NCBI RefSeq assembly: GCF_963677565.1 | Contig: NZ_OY781981.1 | Location: forward strand, 4,543,751-4,607,750 | Reading direction: 5' to 3' | Origin: an uncultured Draconibacterium sp. | GTDB lineage: Bacteria > Bacteroidota > Bacteroidia > Bacteroidales > Prolixibacteraceae | DNA length: 64,000 bases | Shown here: positions 47,600-57,221 of the stretch, one piece after another | Numbering within the stretch: position 1 is the first letter of the stretch | Layout of the letters: each line of letters starts with the position of its first letter | The notes under the pieces: model-generated | The model's input: only the letters and a program-made list of their open reading frames with translations | Told to the model about the DNA's origin: nothing | Database searches by the model: none | Translations under genes and position numbers: made by a program

Positions 47600-47604
47600 G
47601 ATTC
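47486..47604. repeat. 119-bp block shared with GH106 copy 2
   Basis: Matches 50831-50949 at 118 of 119 positions. It covers the first 38 codons (signal peptide and lipobox) and 4-5 bp upstream of the start of GH106 copies 1 and 2. Such identity, including synonymous sites, beside diverged flanks indicates recent gene conversion or duplication. Confidence 0.9.
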
Positions 47605-47611
47605 AAATGAA

Positions 47612-50600
47612 TTAGTCATATGATAATACTTTGACAGGTCCCAATAAACCGGAAGACTTTAATGGTGAATCAGCCTGATAAAACGGCATGGTTGTGTAGG
47701 TAATTTTTTCCGTAATATCCGGTTGGGCATCGCCAATCAAACGGTTTACCCAAAGATTCACGACTTTTATTTCCAGCTTGTTTTCTCCCGGTTTAACGGC
47801 TTTCGTGATATTCACTTTGAAAGGCTTTTTCCAAAGTACGCCCAGGGTTTGGCCATTCACCGAAACCTCTGCCAGGTTTTTTACTTCGCCCAAATCGAGC
47901 AACAACTCGCCTACTGCAATATCAGCATCGGAAAGCTGAATGGTTTTGGAATACGTTGCAGTCCCTGAAAAGTACTTAATTCCTTCATCCTGATTTTCAG
48001 TAAAAGAACTTAACTCATTAAAAACTGCACTTTCAGGTGCTCCCCGTTCGGGCTGAAAGGCTACATTCCAGGAACCATCAACAGTTCCGATTTCCTTTTC
48101 TTCCTTTTTCGGAAGTTCAACTTTGTTTTCTTTAGTGGATTGAGCGAAAACGACAAACACTGCATCGTTTGGTTTTAAATCGAGCGAAACCGTTGTCGTT
48201 CCATCTTTAATTGAATATGAAACGTCAGACTTTTCTCCTGTGTCTGGATGCCACACTTCTGGTTTTTTACCTGACACCCTGAAAGTAGCCTCGATCAATT
48301 CAGGCTGATCACTTCTGCTGTTTACCCAGAAAATATCAGTGTCTCCTACTTTTCTGTGGACATTGAGTACTTCCACATCATTCTCTGAAGTGTAGGTAAG
48401 ATCCGGATTCAAGTTTAAAGAATGAAGCACCTGCTGAATGGTTTTGTTTTCATAAATATTCGATTTCCCCGAATCCCAGGTTTCTTTCACCAACCAGTCG
48501 AATTCATCTTGCTCACCCTGCATACCTGCTTTAAATTCAGGTCTTGTTCCAACTATTATTGCTCCATCATTGGCAAGTTGAGCCAGTTTCCGTAATACCG
48601 ATAACGACATTCTCCGTGTATTTTCGTCAAGCGCCAGCATTCTATACGTCATACCACTTGGAGTTACCAGATTTCCATTGTCCACTTCAAGCAGGTTGAT
48701 TAAAGCATGTGGGTTTATAAAGTCTAAATTATATCCTTGTGGAATTTCAGGCATTTCGTGTCCAAACAAGCCTGTAATGTTATTGTCTTCGCCATAGTAA
48801 TACACAATATCGGCAACAAATTTACCCTGCTGTAACATATAACTACTTCTTGCAAGGTAATCTGTCCATGATTTAGCCTGGTCTGCCCAGGTTTCGTGAC
48901 GGGTGAACCACTGACCAAAAACAAAAAGCCCAAGTCCGGGAATTTTATCATCAACAGGTTGATGAACAGAAGTATGAATCACAAAACGGTTTAGTCCATT
49001 AGCTAATTCTAAATCTGCAACTGGTTTTAAGTTCTCGGGGCAGTACGACCATGCGTGACCACCAAGGCCAAAAGCTGTCATTGATTCGGCAGCCACCAGG
49101 TTTTGTCCGTAAATATGTGCCACCGATGCCGACTCGCGGATATCGGCTTGCGCCATGGCAGGAGTTGAGCCCCAGCCGCTGGGTGTCCACATGGCCGACA
49201 TGGGAACTGCTGCCGTCCGTTTGGCATCCATTCCATCCACCAGGTACAAACGTCCGTTTTCGTGCGATTCGGTATAACGTCCCATACCACGTTCAGCCAA
49301 AATATCGGTAACCTGATCGTAACTGTTTTCGGCAATTAATTCGCCAATTGTAGTACGCCAATCCCATAAAAACTGTTCACTGGCCTTTGTGCTTTCTATA
49401 ATTTCACCCGCTAAAACCGGCAGCCACGGAATTAAACTATAGCCTCTTCTCGCTTCAAATTCTTCGGCCATTTTGGGTGTCCAGGTCATTTGCCCGGCTT
49501 CGTAGCTGTCGATAATTATATATTGCAGACCTCTTTTGCCCATCAATCCACCTGTTGCATCTTTATACTGGTCGAGGTAGTTATTGAAATAATCACGCAC
49601 CGCCCGGGCATCCAGTTTATCTACCTCCAATCCGGTTGCTTCGGGTGAAGCAGGATGGTTTTTCTTACCGGTAAGCGAATAGCCAAATCGCAATATTTTC
49701 CATTTTCCTGAAGGAATTTGCCAATTTAACTTTCCATCCTCGAATTTATCGGTAAGATCAATAATATCATTTCCCGAGATTGGTGTATTTGTTTCAGGTG
49801 TCGGGTATCTTTCCAAATCATACACAGCTGCAAATCCGGCTTTTTCTTCGGCATGGTTTATTTTGGTAACCGGATGTAATACAATTTCAGCTACCATCGA
49901 ACCTGCTGCGGGTACATTGGAGCCGCCCATTAATTCAGAATAATTAGTGGGAACCGGATTATTAAAAGTAATCCGAAAATATTTTGCAGTGGTCTCAGGA
50001 ATCGTTATGGTTTGTTGTTCAACACCACCGGTTGGGATATAGCATATTCTTTCAAAACTCTTACCATCACGACTGATTTCCAAGCTCTTGTTATTTGTTG
50101 GTGGAAGTGCCTCCCATTGGCCTTTAATTTCATCGCTTGCTACGCTAATTGCCTTAATGGTTTGCGCCTTCTCAAATTCGTACTGAATCCAGGCGTAACC
50201 TTTGCGATTGTCTCGCGATAAAAGTGTGGCGTATGAAAAATCTCCGTCCGTTAATTGTTTCAGTGTAAAATTTCCTCCACTTGAGGTTATTTTAGGATTT
50301 AAATCCGCCAGAATAACATCTTTATCTTGAAGCCGGAAGGCCACAACAGCAATATCCTCGTAATACTCATCTGGAGCTTCTTCTGCCTCTGTAAAAACGG
50401 CTTCTTCGCCAACCATGGGTACATTCTGAAAATTCCCTGTGGTTTTAAATGGTTCGGGAAGATTATCGTTAAACAGCCTTCCTCCTTCAACCCGAAGTTC
50501 TCTCCAAACCAATTTTTTCATACCGTCTTTGGCTTCAACCCAGGGGCCACCGGTTTGGCTCCATCCGGGCGAAGCGGCAATAGTCATTTCCATTCCAAGC

Positions 50601-50944
50601 GAATCGGCAAGCTGTGTAGTATAAGCGAAAGCATCTTTCCATTCGGGAGTCATAAACGTTAGCCTTTTTTCCACAACCTGCGGAGTGGCCAGTCCTGCAT
50701 CGAAATTATGAAAACCGCTGATACCACTTTTATGCATCCACTCCAAATCTTTGCGGATTCCGTCTTTCGTTATATTTCCGTTCATCCAGTGCCACCAAAC
50801 GCGTGGGCGGGCTTTGTTGGGTGGATTTTGGAAATTGGCATGTAAATCAACAATTTCTTCGTTTTTCTGCCCGGAACAAGAAATAAGCACGACTATTAAA
50901 GAAAGAATGCAAATCTTAAAATATGGAATGATTTTTTTCTTCAT
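47612..50944 (-). CDS. GH106 alpha-L-rhamnosidase (copy 2 of 3)
   Basis: A 1110-residue lipoprotein rhamnosidase with the same architecture as copy 1: ARPRVWWHWMNGNITKDGI near the N-terminus, a discoidin-like insertion (TDGDFSYATLLSRDNRKGYA near 240), the catalytic region with EATGLEVDK, IIIDSYEAGQMTW and YTESHENGRLYLVDGMDAKR, and a C-terminal sugar-binding domain (LDLGEVKNLAEVSVNGQTLG). The C-terminal half is very close to copy 3 (for example both have PHALINLLEVDNGNLVTPSG), while the signal-peptide region is essentially that of copy 1. The gene is thus a mosaic. It lies 12 bp from both copies, so the three are one transcript. Confidence 0.95.
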   Translation of the reverse strand: MKKKIIPYFKICILSLIVVLISCSGQKNEEIVDLHANFQNPPNKARPRVWWHWMNGNITKDGIRKDLEWMHKSGISGFHNFDAGLATPQVVEKRLTFMTPEWKDAFAYTTQLADSLGMEMTIAASPGWSQTGGPWVEAKDGMKKLVWRELRVEGGRLFNDNLPEPFKTTGNFQNVPMVGEEAVFTEAEEAPDEYYEDIAVVAFRLQDKDVILADLNPKITSSGGNFTLKQLTDGDFSYATLLSRDNRKGYAWIQYEFEKAQTIKAISVASDEIKGQWEALPPTNNKSLEISRDGKSFERICYIPTGGVEQQTITIPETTAKYFRITFNNPVPTNYSELMGGSNVPAAGSMVAEIVLHPVTKINHAEEKAGFAAVYDLERYPTPETNTPISGNDIIDLTDKFEDGKLNWQIPSGKWKILRFGYSLTGKKNHPASPEATGLEVDKLDARAVRDYFNNYLDQYKDATGGLMGKRGLQYIIIDSYEAGQMTWTPKMAEEFEARRGYSLIPWLPVLAGEIIESTKASEQFLWDWRTTIGELIAENSYDQVTDILAERGMGRYTESHENGRLYLVDGMDAKRTAAVPMSAMWTPSGWGSTPAMAQADIRESASVAHIYGQNLVAAESMTAFGLGGHAWSYCPENLKPVADLELANGLNRFVIHTSVHQPVDDKIPGLGLFVFGQWFTRHETWADQAKSWTDYLARSSYMLQQGKFVADIVYYYGEDNNITGLFGHEMPEIPQGYNLDFINPHALINLLEVDNGNLVTPSGMTYRMLALDENTRRMSLSVLRKLAQLANDGAIIVGTRPEFKAGMQGEQDEFDWLVKETWDSGKSNIYENKTIQQVLHSLNLNPDLTYTSENDVEVLNVHRKVGDTDIFWVNSRSDQPELIEATFRVSGKKPEVWHPDTGEKSDVSYSIKDGTTTVSLDLKPNDAVFVVFAQSTKENKVELPKKEEKEIGTVDGSWNVAFQPERGAPESAVFNELSSFTENQDEGIKYFSGTATYSKTIQLSDADIAVGELLLDLGEVKNLAEVSVNGQTLGVLWKKPFKVNITKAVKPGENKLEIKVVNLWVNRLIGDAQPDITEKITYTTMPFYQADSPLKSSGLLGPVKVLSYD

Positions 50945-50949
50945 GATTC
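50831..50949. repeat. 119-bp block shared with GH106 copy 1
   Basis: Second copy of the block at 47486-47604, with one mismatch seen (G/T in the third codon). It spans the start codon and leader of GH106 copy 2. Confidence 0.9.
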
Positions 50950-50956
50950 CAGTAAA

Positions 50957-53900
50957 TTAGTTAATTGATATCAAACCTACTGGCCCTAACAATCCGGCTG
51001 GCAGCAGGGGTGAGTTAGCACTATAAAACGGTATTGTGGTATAGGTAATTTTTTCCGTAACATCAGGTTGGGCATCTCCAATCAATCGATTTACCCAAGG
51101 ATTCACAACTTTAATTTTCAGTTTGTTTTCTCCTGATTTAACAGCTTTAGTGATATTCACCTTGAAAGGCTTTTTCCAAAGTACGCCCAGATTTTGGCCA
51201 TTTACGTATACCTCTGCAAGGTTTTTAACTTCGCCCAAATCAAGCAACAGCTCACCTGATGCAATATCTGAATCGGAAAGTTGGATGGTTTTGGAATACG
51301 TTGCGGTACCTGAAAAGTATTTAATTCCTTCGTCCACATTTTCAGTATAAGAAGTCAGTTCATTAAAAATTACCCTTTCTGGTGCTCCCCTTTCAGATTG
51401 AAAGGCTACGTTCCAGGAACCATCAAGAGTTCCGATTTCCTTTTCTGCCTTTTTCGGAAGCTCAACTTTGTTTTCTTTTGCTGGTTGATTGAAAATTACA
51501 AACAGCGCATCGTTTGGTTTTAAATCGAGCGAAACCGTTGTCATTCCATCATTTATTGAATATGAAACGTCTGACTTTTCTCCTGTGTCCGGATGCCAGA
51601 TTTCAGGCTTTTTGCCCGATACCCTGAAGGTAGCGTCTATCAACTCAGACTGATCACTTCTGCTGTTTACCCAGTAAATATCTGTATCTCCAACTTTTCT
51701 GTGAACACGAAGTAACTCCACATCATTGTTTGACGAGTAAGTAAAATCCTGTTTCAATTCCAAAGAATTCAGTACCTGTTCAATGGTTTTATTTTCATAA
51801 ATATTCGATTTATCAGAATCCCAGGTTTCTTTCACCAACCGGTTGAATTCATCTTGATCACCCTGCATTCCGGCTTTAAACTCTGGCCTTTCGCCAACAA
51901 TATTAGCTCCTTCGTTTGCTAGTTTTGCCAGCTTTTGCAGTACAGACAAAGACATTCTTTTGGCGTTTTTATCGAGCATCAACATTCGGTAAGTCATACC
52001 GCTTGGAGTTACCAGATTTCCATTGTCCACTTCAAGCAGGTTAATTAAGGCATGAGGATTAATAAAGTCGAAATTATACCCTTCAGGTATATCAGGTAAT
52101 TGTTGCCCAAAGAGTGATGTAATGTTATTATCCTCTCCGTAGTAATAAACAATATCTGCGACAAATTTACCCTGTTGCAACATGTACGAGCTACGGGCAA
52201 GATAATCGGTCCAGGCTTTTGCCAGTTCTGCCCAGGTTTCGTGGCGAGTAAACCATTGTCCGAAGATGGAAAGCCCAAGCCCGGGAATTTTATCATCGAC
52301 TGGCTGATGTGCGGAGGTATGGATTACAAATCGATTCAAACCACACGCCAGTTCCAAATCGGCGGTCGGTTTAAGGTTTTCCGGATGATAAGAGAAAGCA
52401 TTTCCTAGCAAGCCAACTGCTGTAAATGATTCGGCAGCGACCAAATTTTGTCCGTAAATATGTGATACGGAGGCCGATTCACGGATATCCGCCACATGCA
52501 TGATTTGACTTCCTCCGAACATATTACCTACCCAACAAGCTGACATGGGAATAGCTGCAGTACGTTTTACATCCATTCCATCAACTATATAAGCACGCCT
52601 GTTTTCGTGCGATTCTGTATAACGTTTCATACCATACTTATCAAGAATCTCTGTCAGGTTGTCGTAATGGTTTTCAGCGATTAATTCGGCTATTGTTTGA
52701 CGGTAATCCCATAAGAATTCTTCGCTTTCATCAGCCCCTTTTACAATTTTCCCCGTGATTACAGGCAACCATTCATACAAACTGTATCCTCTCCTTTCCT
52801 CGAATTCCTTTGCCATTTCCGGTGTCCAGTTTGCCTGTCCGGCTTCGTAGCTATCAAAAATAAGGTATTGTAACCCTTTGTTCCCCATCAATCCTCCGGT
52901 TGCCTCCTTATATTGTTCCAGGTAATTTTCCAAATAGCGACGAACTGCCTCTCGATCCATTTTGTCCACTTCCAATCCTGTTGCTTCATACGAAGCCGGA
53001 TGGTTTTGTTTCCCGGTCAACGAAAATCCATAACGTATGATGGTCCATTTCCCGGCAGAAGGTGTCCAGTTCAAAGTGCCGTCGTTGCTCATTTTATCTG
53101 TAATATTAACAACATCAGAAAATTTGATGACATCCGCTTCGTCAGCCTTTGTTAAAGATTCCGTTTCACTATAAGCCGAATAACCTGCTTTTTCTTCATA
53201 TCGGTCGATAATCGAATGAGGATATAAAACAATCTCTGCAACTTCAGTACCTTCAGGTCCGTCCTGATTAGCCCCCATGCCAAAGACAGAAACATCCATG
53301 CCTAAGCTTGGCATCGATTTAGGATTTTTATAACATACTCTGAAGTATCTGGCAGTAGTTGGTTCAATGTTGATTGAAAACTGTGGAAATTCGCCAATGG
53401 GCAAATTGCTAACTCGGGTATAATTTTTGCCATCATTACTTGCTTCCAGAAACCGGGCTTCAGGATCACTACCTACTATCTGGGATAATGCTCCAACACC
53501 TTCGCCTCCTACAAGTGAGACAGCTTTTATCGTTTGAGGCTGTGAGAATTCGAACTGAATCCAGGCATAATCGTCAGATGTATTAATTGGTAAAAGTTTA
53601 GATGTAACTAAATCACCATCGGTTAAATGGTCGATAGCAAAACTACCCCCACTTGATGTTACTTTTGGATTCAGTTCTTTAAAATCAATATGTGTTGAAG
53701 GGATTTTACAGGCAATAACTGCAACATCTTCGTAATATGCCGGAGGAGTTGGAACTTCACCTGACAATGCATCAACCTCGCTTCCTAATTCGAGATTCTG
53801 AAAAACACCAGTTACTGCCGGGGGATCTGGAAGTTTCCCTGTGAAGGTTATCCCACCTTCCACTTTTAACTCCGACCAAACCAATTTTTTCATTCCATCT

Positions 53901-54313
53901 TTGGCTTCAACCCATGGGCCACCACTTTCGCTCCATCCGGGAGAACCAGCAATGGCCATTTCCAGGTCTAAAGAATCGGCAAGCTTAGTAGTAAACTGAA
54001 AAGCATCTTTCCATTCGGGAGTCATATATGAAAGGCGCTTTTCAACAATTTGAGGGGTAGTTAAACCAGCATCGAAATTCTGAAAACCACCGATGCCAAC
54101 TCTGTTCATCCACTCCAAATCCTTACGAATTCCATCTTTGGTGACGTTACCGTTCATCCAGTGCCACCAAACGCGTGGGCGGGCTTCGTTGGGTGGATTT
54201 TGAAAATCCTGATACAAAGTTTCACTTATCGTTTCGTTCTTTGATTCTGAACAAGACAAAAATCCGATAGCCAGAAAAGCTATTAATAATAGTTTTAGAT
54301 GATTTAGTTTCAT
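50957..54313 (-). CDS. GH106 alpha-L-rhamnosidase (copy 3 of 3)
   Basis: First transcribed of the three tandem GH106 genes, 1118 residues, with its own unrelated lipoprotein leader (MKLNHLKLLLIAFLAIGF, then LSCSES). The family N-terminus ARPRVWWHWMNGNVTKDGI, the discoidin-like insertion (TDGDLVTSKLLPINTSDDYA near 235), the catalytic stretch LIFDSYEAGQANW and YTESHENRRAYIVDGMDVKR, and the C-terminal LDLGEVKNLAEVYVNGQNLG domain are all present. Every candidate catalytic Glu visible in copies 1 and 2 is retained, so it should be active. Differences concentrate in the insertion domain, suggesting different subsite preferences. Confidence 0.95.
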   Translation of the reverse strand: MKLNHLKLLLIAFLAIGFLSCSESKNETISETLYQDFQNPPNEARPRVWWHWMNGNVTKDGIRKDLEWMNRVGIGGFQNFDAGLTTPQIVEKRLSYMTPEWKDAFQFTTKLADSLDLEMAIAGSPGWSESGGPWVEAKDGMKKLVWSELKVEGGITFTGKLPDPPAVTGVFQNLELGSEVDALSGEVPTPPAYYEDVAVIACKIPSTHIDFKELNPKVTSSGGSFAIDHLTDGDLVTSKLLPINTSDDYAWIQFEFSQPQTIKAVSLVGGEGVGALSQIVGSDPEARFLEASNDGKNYTRVSNLPIGEFPQFSINIEPTTARYFRVCYKNPKSMPSLGMDVSVFGMGANQDGPEGTEVAEIVLYPHSIIDRYEEKAGYSAYSETESLTKADEADVIKFSDVVNITDKMSNDGTLNWTPSAGKWTIIRYGFSLTGKQNHPASYEATGLEVDKMDREAVRRYLENYLEQYKEATGGLMGNKGLQYLIFDSYEAGQANWTPEMAKEFEERRGYSLYEWLPVITGKIVKGADESEEFLWDYRQTIAELIAENHYDNLTEILDKYGMKRYTESHENRRAYIVDGMDVKRTAAIPMSACWVGNMFGGSQIMHVADIRESASVSHIYGQNLVAAESFTAVGLLGNAFSYHPENLKPTADLELACGLNRFVIHTSAHQPVDDKIPGLGLSIFGQWFTRHETWAELAKAWTDYLARSSYMLQQGKFVADIVYYYGEDNNITSLFGQQLPDIPEGYNFDFINPHALINLLEVDNGNLVTPSGMTYRMLMLDKNAKRMSLSVLQKLAKLANEGANIVGERPEFKAGMQGDQDEFNRLVKETWDSDKSNIYENKTIEQVLNSLELKQDFTYSSNNDVELLRVHRKVGDTDIYWVNSRSDQSELIDATFRVSGKKPEIWHPDTGEKSDVSYSINDGMTTVSLDLKPNDALFVIFNQPAKENKVELPKKAEKEIGTLDGSWNVAFQSERGAPERVIFNELTSYTENVDEGIKYFSGTATYSKTIQLSDSDIASGELLLDLGEVKNLAEVYVNGQNLGVLWKKPFKVNITKAVKSGENKLKIKVVNPWVNRLIGDAQPDVTEKITYTTIPFYSANSPLLPAGLLGPVGLISIN
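54069..54193. repeat. 125-bp block shared with GH106 copy 1
   Basis: Second copy of the block at 47352-47476, with four mismatches seen over 125 bp. It lies within the N-terminal coding part of GH106 copy 3. Confidence 0.85.
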
Positions 54314-54334
54314 GGTTTATGTATTCGTTTTTAG

Positions 54335-55741
54335 TTAGTTTGGCATTACCGTTATTATTACCCGGGCAAAAGAAGTCAGTGCCGGAGATCCGGTATCTTT
54401 CACTTCAAGTATTAGGTGAATTGTTTCCGGCTCACTAACCTTTGGGGCAACAAACTGAACTTTGTTGGTTAAGTTATCAACCAGATCCACATAGCCGTTG
54501 TATGAACCTGCTTCTTTGTATTGCCACCAAAAAGGCGAATATTTTGGTTGAGTTGCCGCTACAGATGGTAAAATAGATTTATCATATCCATGTTGCTGTA
54601 AAATTGGGCCCATTTTTTCCCATAATGCATCCAAATCAACCGGGTCTAAATCACTCATTTCTACTTCAATTTCAATGGTCTCTCCCGATTTTACCGTTTT
54701 GTCCAGACCCCCTTTAACTTCTATTTGTGGTTTGTGGTTTGCATCTTCATACTTCTCAGCCACACACCATTTTAAGCGGGCCTCAAAATCGCGGTTGGCC
54801 ACCTCTACCCACTGCAAATATGAGGCTTTATCACAATCGCGATACACATTTTCAAAACCGTCTACTTTATAGAACCGGCCTCCCCAGCCACCGTAAGTAG
54901 GGTTTTCATCACTTCGTAATCCATTTCCCAACGAATACAAAAAAGCAGGAGAATCGCCTTCGCTAATATAATTCTGAGGATAAAGAGCTGCTAATGGTCC
55001 ATGATTGTTGTGCAAATAATCTCTAACAAATGATTTTGTGTAACGTTGACTGCCGTAATCCCAGCTTCCACTGAAATTATACGAAATCACCATGGTTACA
55101 TCAGGGTGGTACTTTTCGATATAACTTCCGGCACCATCCTGGTACCAGATATGGTACATAACCGCTTTTGAAACTGCCCGCTTATAATCATCGGGATATT
55201 CCGTTTTTAATTTGTAAAAAGCTCTGGCCGCAGTATTGCCACCACCCCATGCCTGGATGTGAACCGGTCGCGGATCATCCTCCAACAACACTTCCACGAT
55301 TTTATCCGAACCCGGTGTATCGGCCCAGTCGGCAGGATCGATTGCCGGTTCCATTCCGGGGATACGTTTGTTTGCAAAATGGTCGACCACCAAATGTGTA
55401 GAATCTTCGTCGCCAACATACAGTTTACTCCTTAATTCTGCCGGAGTTGGATAAGCCGGATCATGCACTTTTAAGTTCGAATATACCTGTTCGTAGGCAT
55501 CTATTTGTTCCTGAAGCCAGCCTGAATGACTCCAGCCCTTTATTTGAAAAACCGAATTGGTTTCGATAATGGCTTCCAATTCAATATCGTTAGTGTACAA
55601 CAGAAAACGGACCATTGAGCATCGGTCGTCTACTTCACCGTCTGTCATGGCGATTACGCGGGGCTTGGTTGGTTGATTTGCTTCTGTTACAAAAGAAAAA
55701 GCAAAAATTAAAAGTAAACTAAAAATGAAATATTGCTTCAT
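54335..55741 (-). CDS. DUF1593/Sde182-type nucleoside-hydrolase-like protein
   Basis: The 468-residue protein has a cleavable signal peptide (to about residue 21) rather than a lipobox. The N-terminal nucleoside-hydrolase-like domain carries AMTDGEVDDRCSM (residues 31-43) and HIQAWGGGNTAARAFYKL near 160, with SEGDSPAFLYSLGNGLRSDE near 265. The C-terminal beta-domain (SGETIEIEVEMSDLDPVDLD onward) contains an insertion of about 40 residues before FWWQYKEAGSYNGYVDL. It is closely related to the protein at 59356-60765, including a marker GDEDSTHLVVDHF versus GDEDTTHLVVHND. It lies directly upstream of the GH106 triplet (21 bp). Glycan hydrolysis or binding is inferred from context. Confidence 0.85.
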   Translation of the reverse strand: MKQYFIFSLLLIFAFSFVTEANQPTKPRVIAMTDGEVDDRCSMVRFLLYTNDIELEAIIETNSVFQIKGWSHSGWLQEQIDAYEQVYSNLKVHDPAYPTPAELRSKLYVGDEDSTHLVVDHFANKRIPGMEPAIDPADWADTPGSDKIVEVLLEDDPRPVHIQAWGGGNTAARAFYKLKTEYPDDYKRAVSKAVMYHIWYQDGAGSYIEKYHPDVTMVISYNFSGSWDYGSQRYTKSFVRDYLHNNHGPLAALYPQNYISEGDSPAFLYSLGNGLRSDENPTYGGWGGRFYKVDGFENVYRDCDKASYLQWVEVANRDFEARLKWCVAEKYEDANHKPQIEVKGGLDKTVKSGETIEIEVEMSDLDPVDLDALWEKMGPILQQHGYDKSILPSVAATQPKYSPFWWQYKEAGSYNGYVDLVDNLTNKVQFVAPKVSEPETIHLILEVKDTGSPALTSFARVIITVMPN

Positions 55742-55765
55742 AACGTAATAGTTTTTAATTGTTTA

Positions 55766-57205
55766 TTATGGTTCTACGGTAACAATTACCCTCGCATACC
55801 TTGACAATCGTGGTGTGCCCCTATCGGTAACTTTTAATATAAAATGTATGGTTTCCGGCTTGTCAACTTTTGGTGCCATAGCCATTATTTTTGCTGAGTT
55901 AGGCGGGAACAAACGGGCTTCTTCCGCACATGAACCTGCTTCCCTGTAATTAAACCAGTAATAGATTAATCCATCTCCATCAGGATCAAAGGATTCTGTT
56001 GCATCCAGATGAAAAACTTCGCCTGATTTTACTGTAATATTTGCAGGTGTAAGAAGTTTTACCACTGGCGGATGATTGGCATCTTCGTACTCTCTAACGC
56101 ACCAATCCATTCGGGCTTCAAAATCGTTTTGAAATTCTTCGCGCCACCTGGCAACGGTTATTTTATCACCGGTAATGATAACTGTATCATTTACAATCGA
56201 CATTCCATAGGGAGCTTCAACCGTAGGCGTATAAGAATCTTCTGCATTTGTCCAGATAGGCCTGGTTTCCGGGACAATTGGAATTCTCCATTCAACAGTT
56301 GTATCGTTATCAGGAGTGTATAATTCATAACGTCCTCCCCAACTTCCCCAATTGGGATGTTCGGGAGAATTTAATCCGTTGTTAACCAAATACAGAAAGG
56401 ACGGCGTATCGCCTTCAACGCCAAAAACCACATTCGGATAAATTGTTCCTAAAGCCCCGTGACCTTGCTGAACATTTTCGGCAAACCAGAAATTAGAAAT
56501 TACATCGTTGTTTAATCTTGGTATAACACTCATAATACCACCCCATGAACCATCTTCATAAGGACCTGGACTGACAATATAAAATAGATCAGGGAAATTT
56601 TTACGGATCCAGGCCCCCGAATCATCCTGATCGGATATGGCATAAACGCGCAATTTGCCAATTAACCTTTCTGCTTCCTTCGCACTTTTGGTTTCTTTGA
56701 TTTTCCATAAAGCCTGAGCTAAAACGGTGGAACCTCCCCACACATTGATCCACAAAGGCCTCTCATCCTGTTCTTCCAGTTTCACAATAATCCAATCGGA
56801 ACCCTCGGAGTCTTTACCTTCTCCAACTCCTTCCATTCCATATTGTGGTAATCCTTTTTTTACAACGTTTAGCAAATCAGCGGCATTTGGAAATCCACTT
56901 TCATGTTTTGACAAATTTGGCTGTACTTTATTGTATTCCCTAACTATTTTCCGAATGTAATCGGGGTATATTTCATCCCGTTGCTCATTATTAGTCGTTG
57001 CAATTATTCCCTGAATATCAATCTGGTTTGAGTAAAGCAATAGTCTGATAAAAGATTGGGCATCATCCGGCTCTGTATAATCAAAATCCGTCAAAACAAT
57101 CAAGCGATTTTTTTCTGTATCCTGAGCATATAATGGAACTGTACTACTAACAAACAGAAGAAGTATCAGTAAATAAACCATGTTTAAGTTCAATTTCCTT
57201 TTCAT
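55766..57205 (-). CDS. divergent DUF1593/Sde182-type protein
   Basis: The 479-residue exported protein (signal peptide to about residue 28) is the most divergent of the four DUF1593 paralogues. Its metal-site-like motif reads VLTDFDYTEPDDAQS (residues 37-51), with D-x-D and two more residues before the DD pair than the DGEVDD form of its neighbours. It retains WINVWGGSTVLAQALWKI near 160, VEGDTPSFLYLVNNGLNSPE near 270 and a C-terminal Ig-like domain (SGEVFHLDATESFDPDGDGL, then YYWFNYREAGSC). A roughly 35-residue insertion follows GGRYELY. The difference at the presumed active site suggests a different substrate. It sits between the alpha/beta-hydrolase (16 bp) and another DUF1593 gene (24 bp). 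Confidence 0.85.
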   Translation of the reverse strand: MKRKLNLNMVYLLILLLFVSSTVPLYAQDTEKNRLIVLTDFDYTEPDDAQSFIRLLLYSNQIDIQGIIATTNNEQRDEIYPDYIRKIVREYNKVQPNLSKHESGFPNAADLLNVVKKGLPQYGMEGVGEGKDSEGSDWIIVKLEEQDERPLWINVWGGSTVLAQALWKIKETKSAKEAERLIGKLRVYAISDQDDSGAWIRKNFPDLFYIVSPGPYEDGSWGGIMSVIPRLNNDVISNFWFAENVQQGHGALGTIYPNVVFGVEGDTPSFLYLVNNGLNSPEHPNWGSWGGRYELYTPDNDTTVEWRIPIVPETRPIWTNAEDSYTPTVEAPYGMSIVNDTVIITGDKITVARWREEFQNDFEARMDWCVREYEDANHPPVVKLLTPANITVKSGEVFHLDATESFDPDGDGLIYYWFNYREAGSCAEEARLFPPNSAKIMAMAPKVDKPETIHFILKVTDRGTPRLSRYARVIVTVEP

Positions 57206-57221
57206 CCTGGTCTTCTATTTA

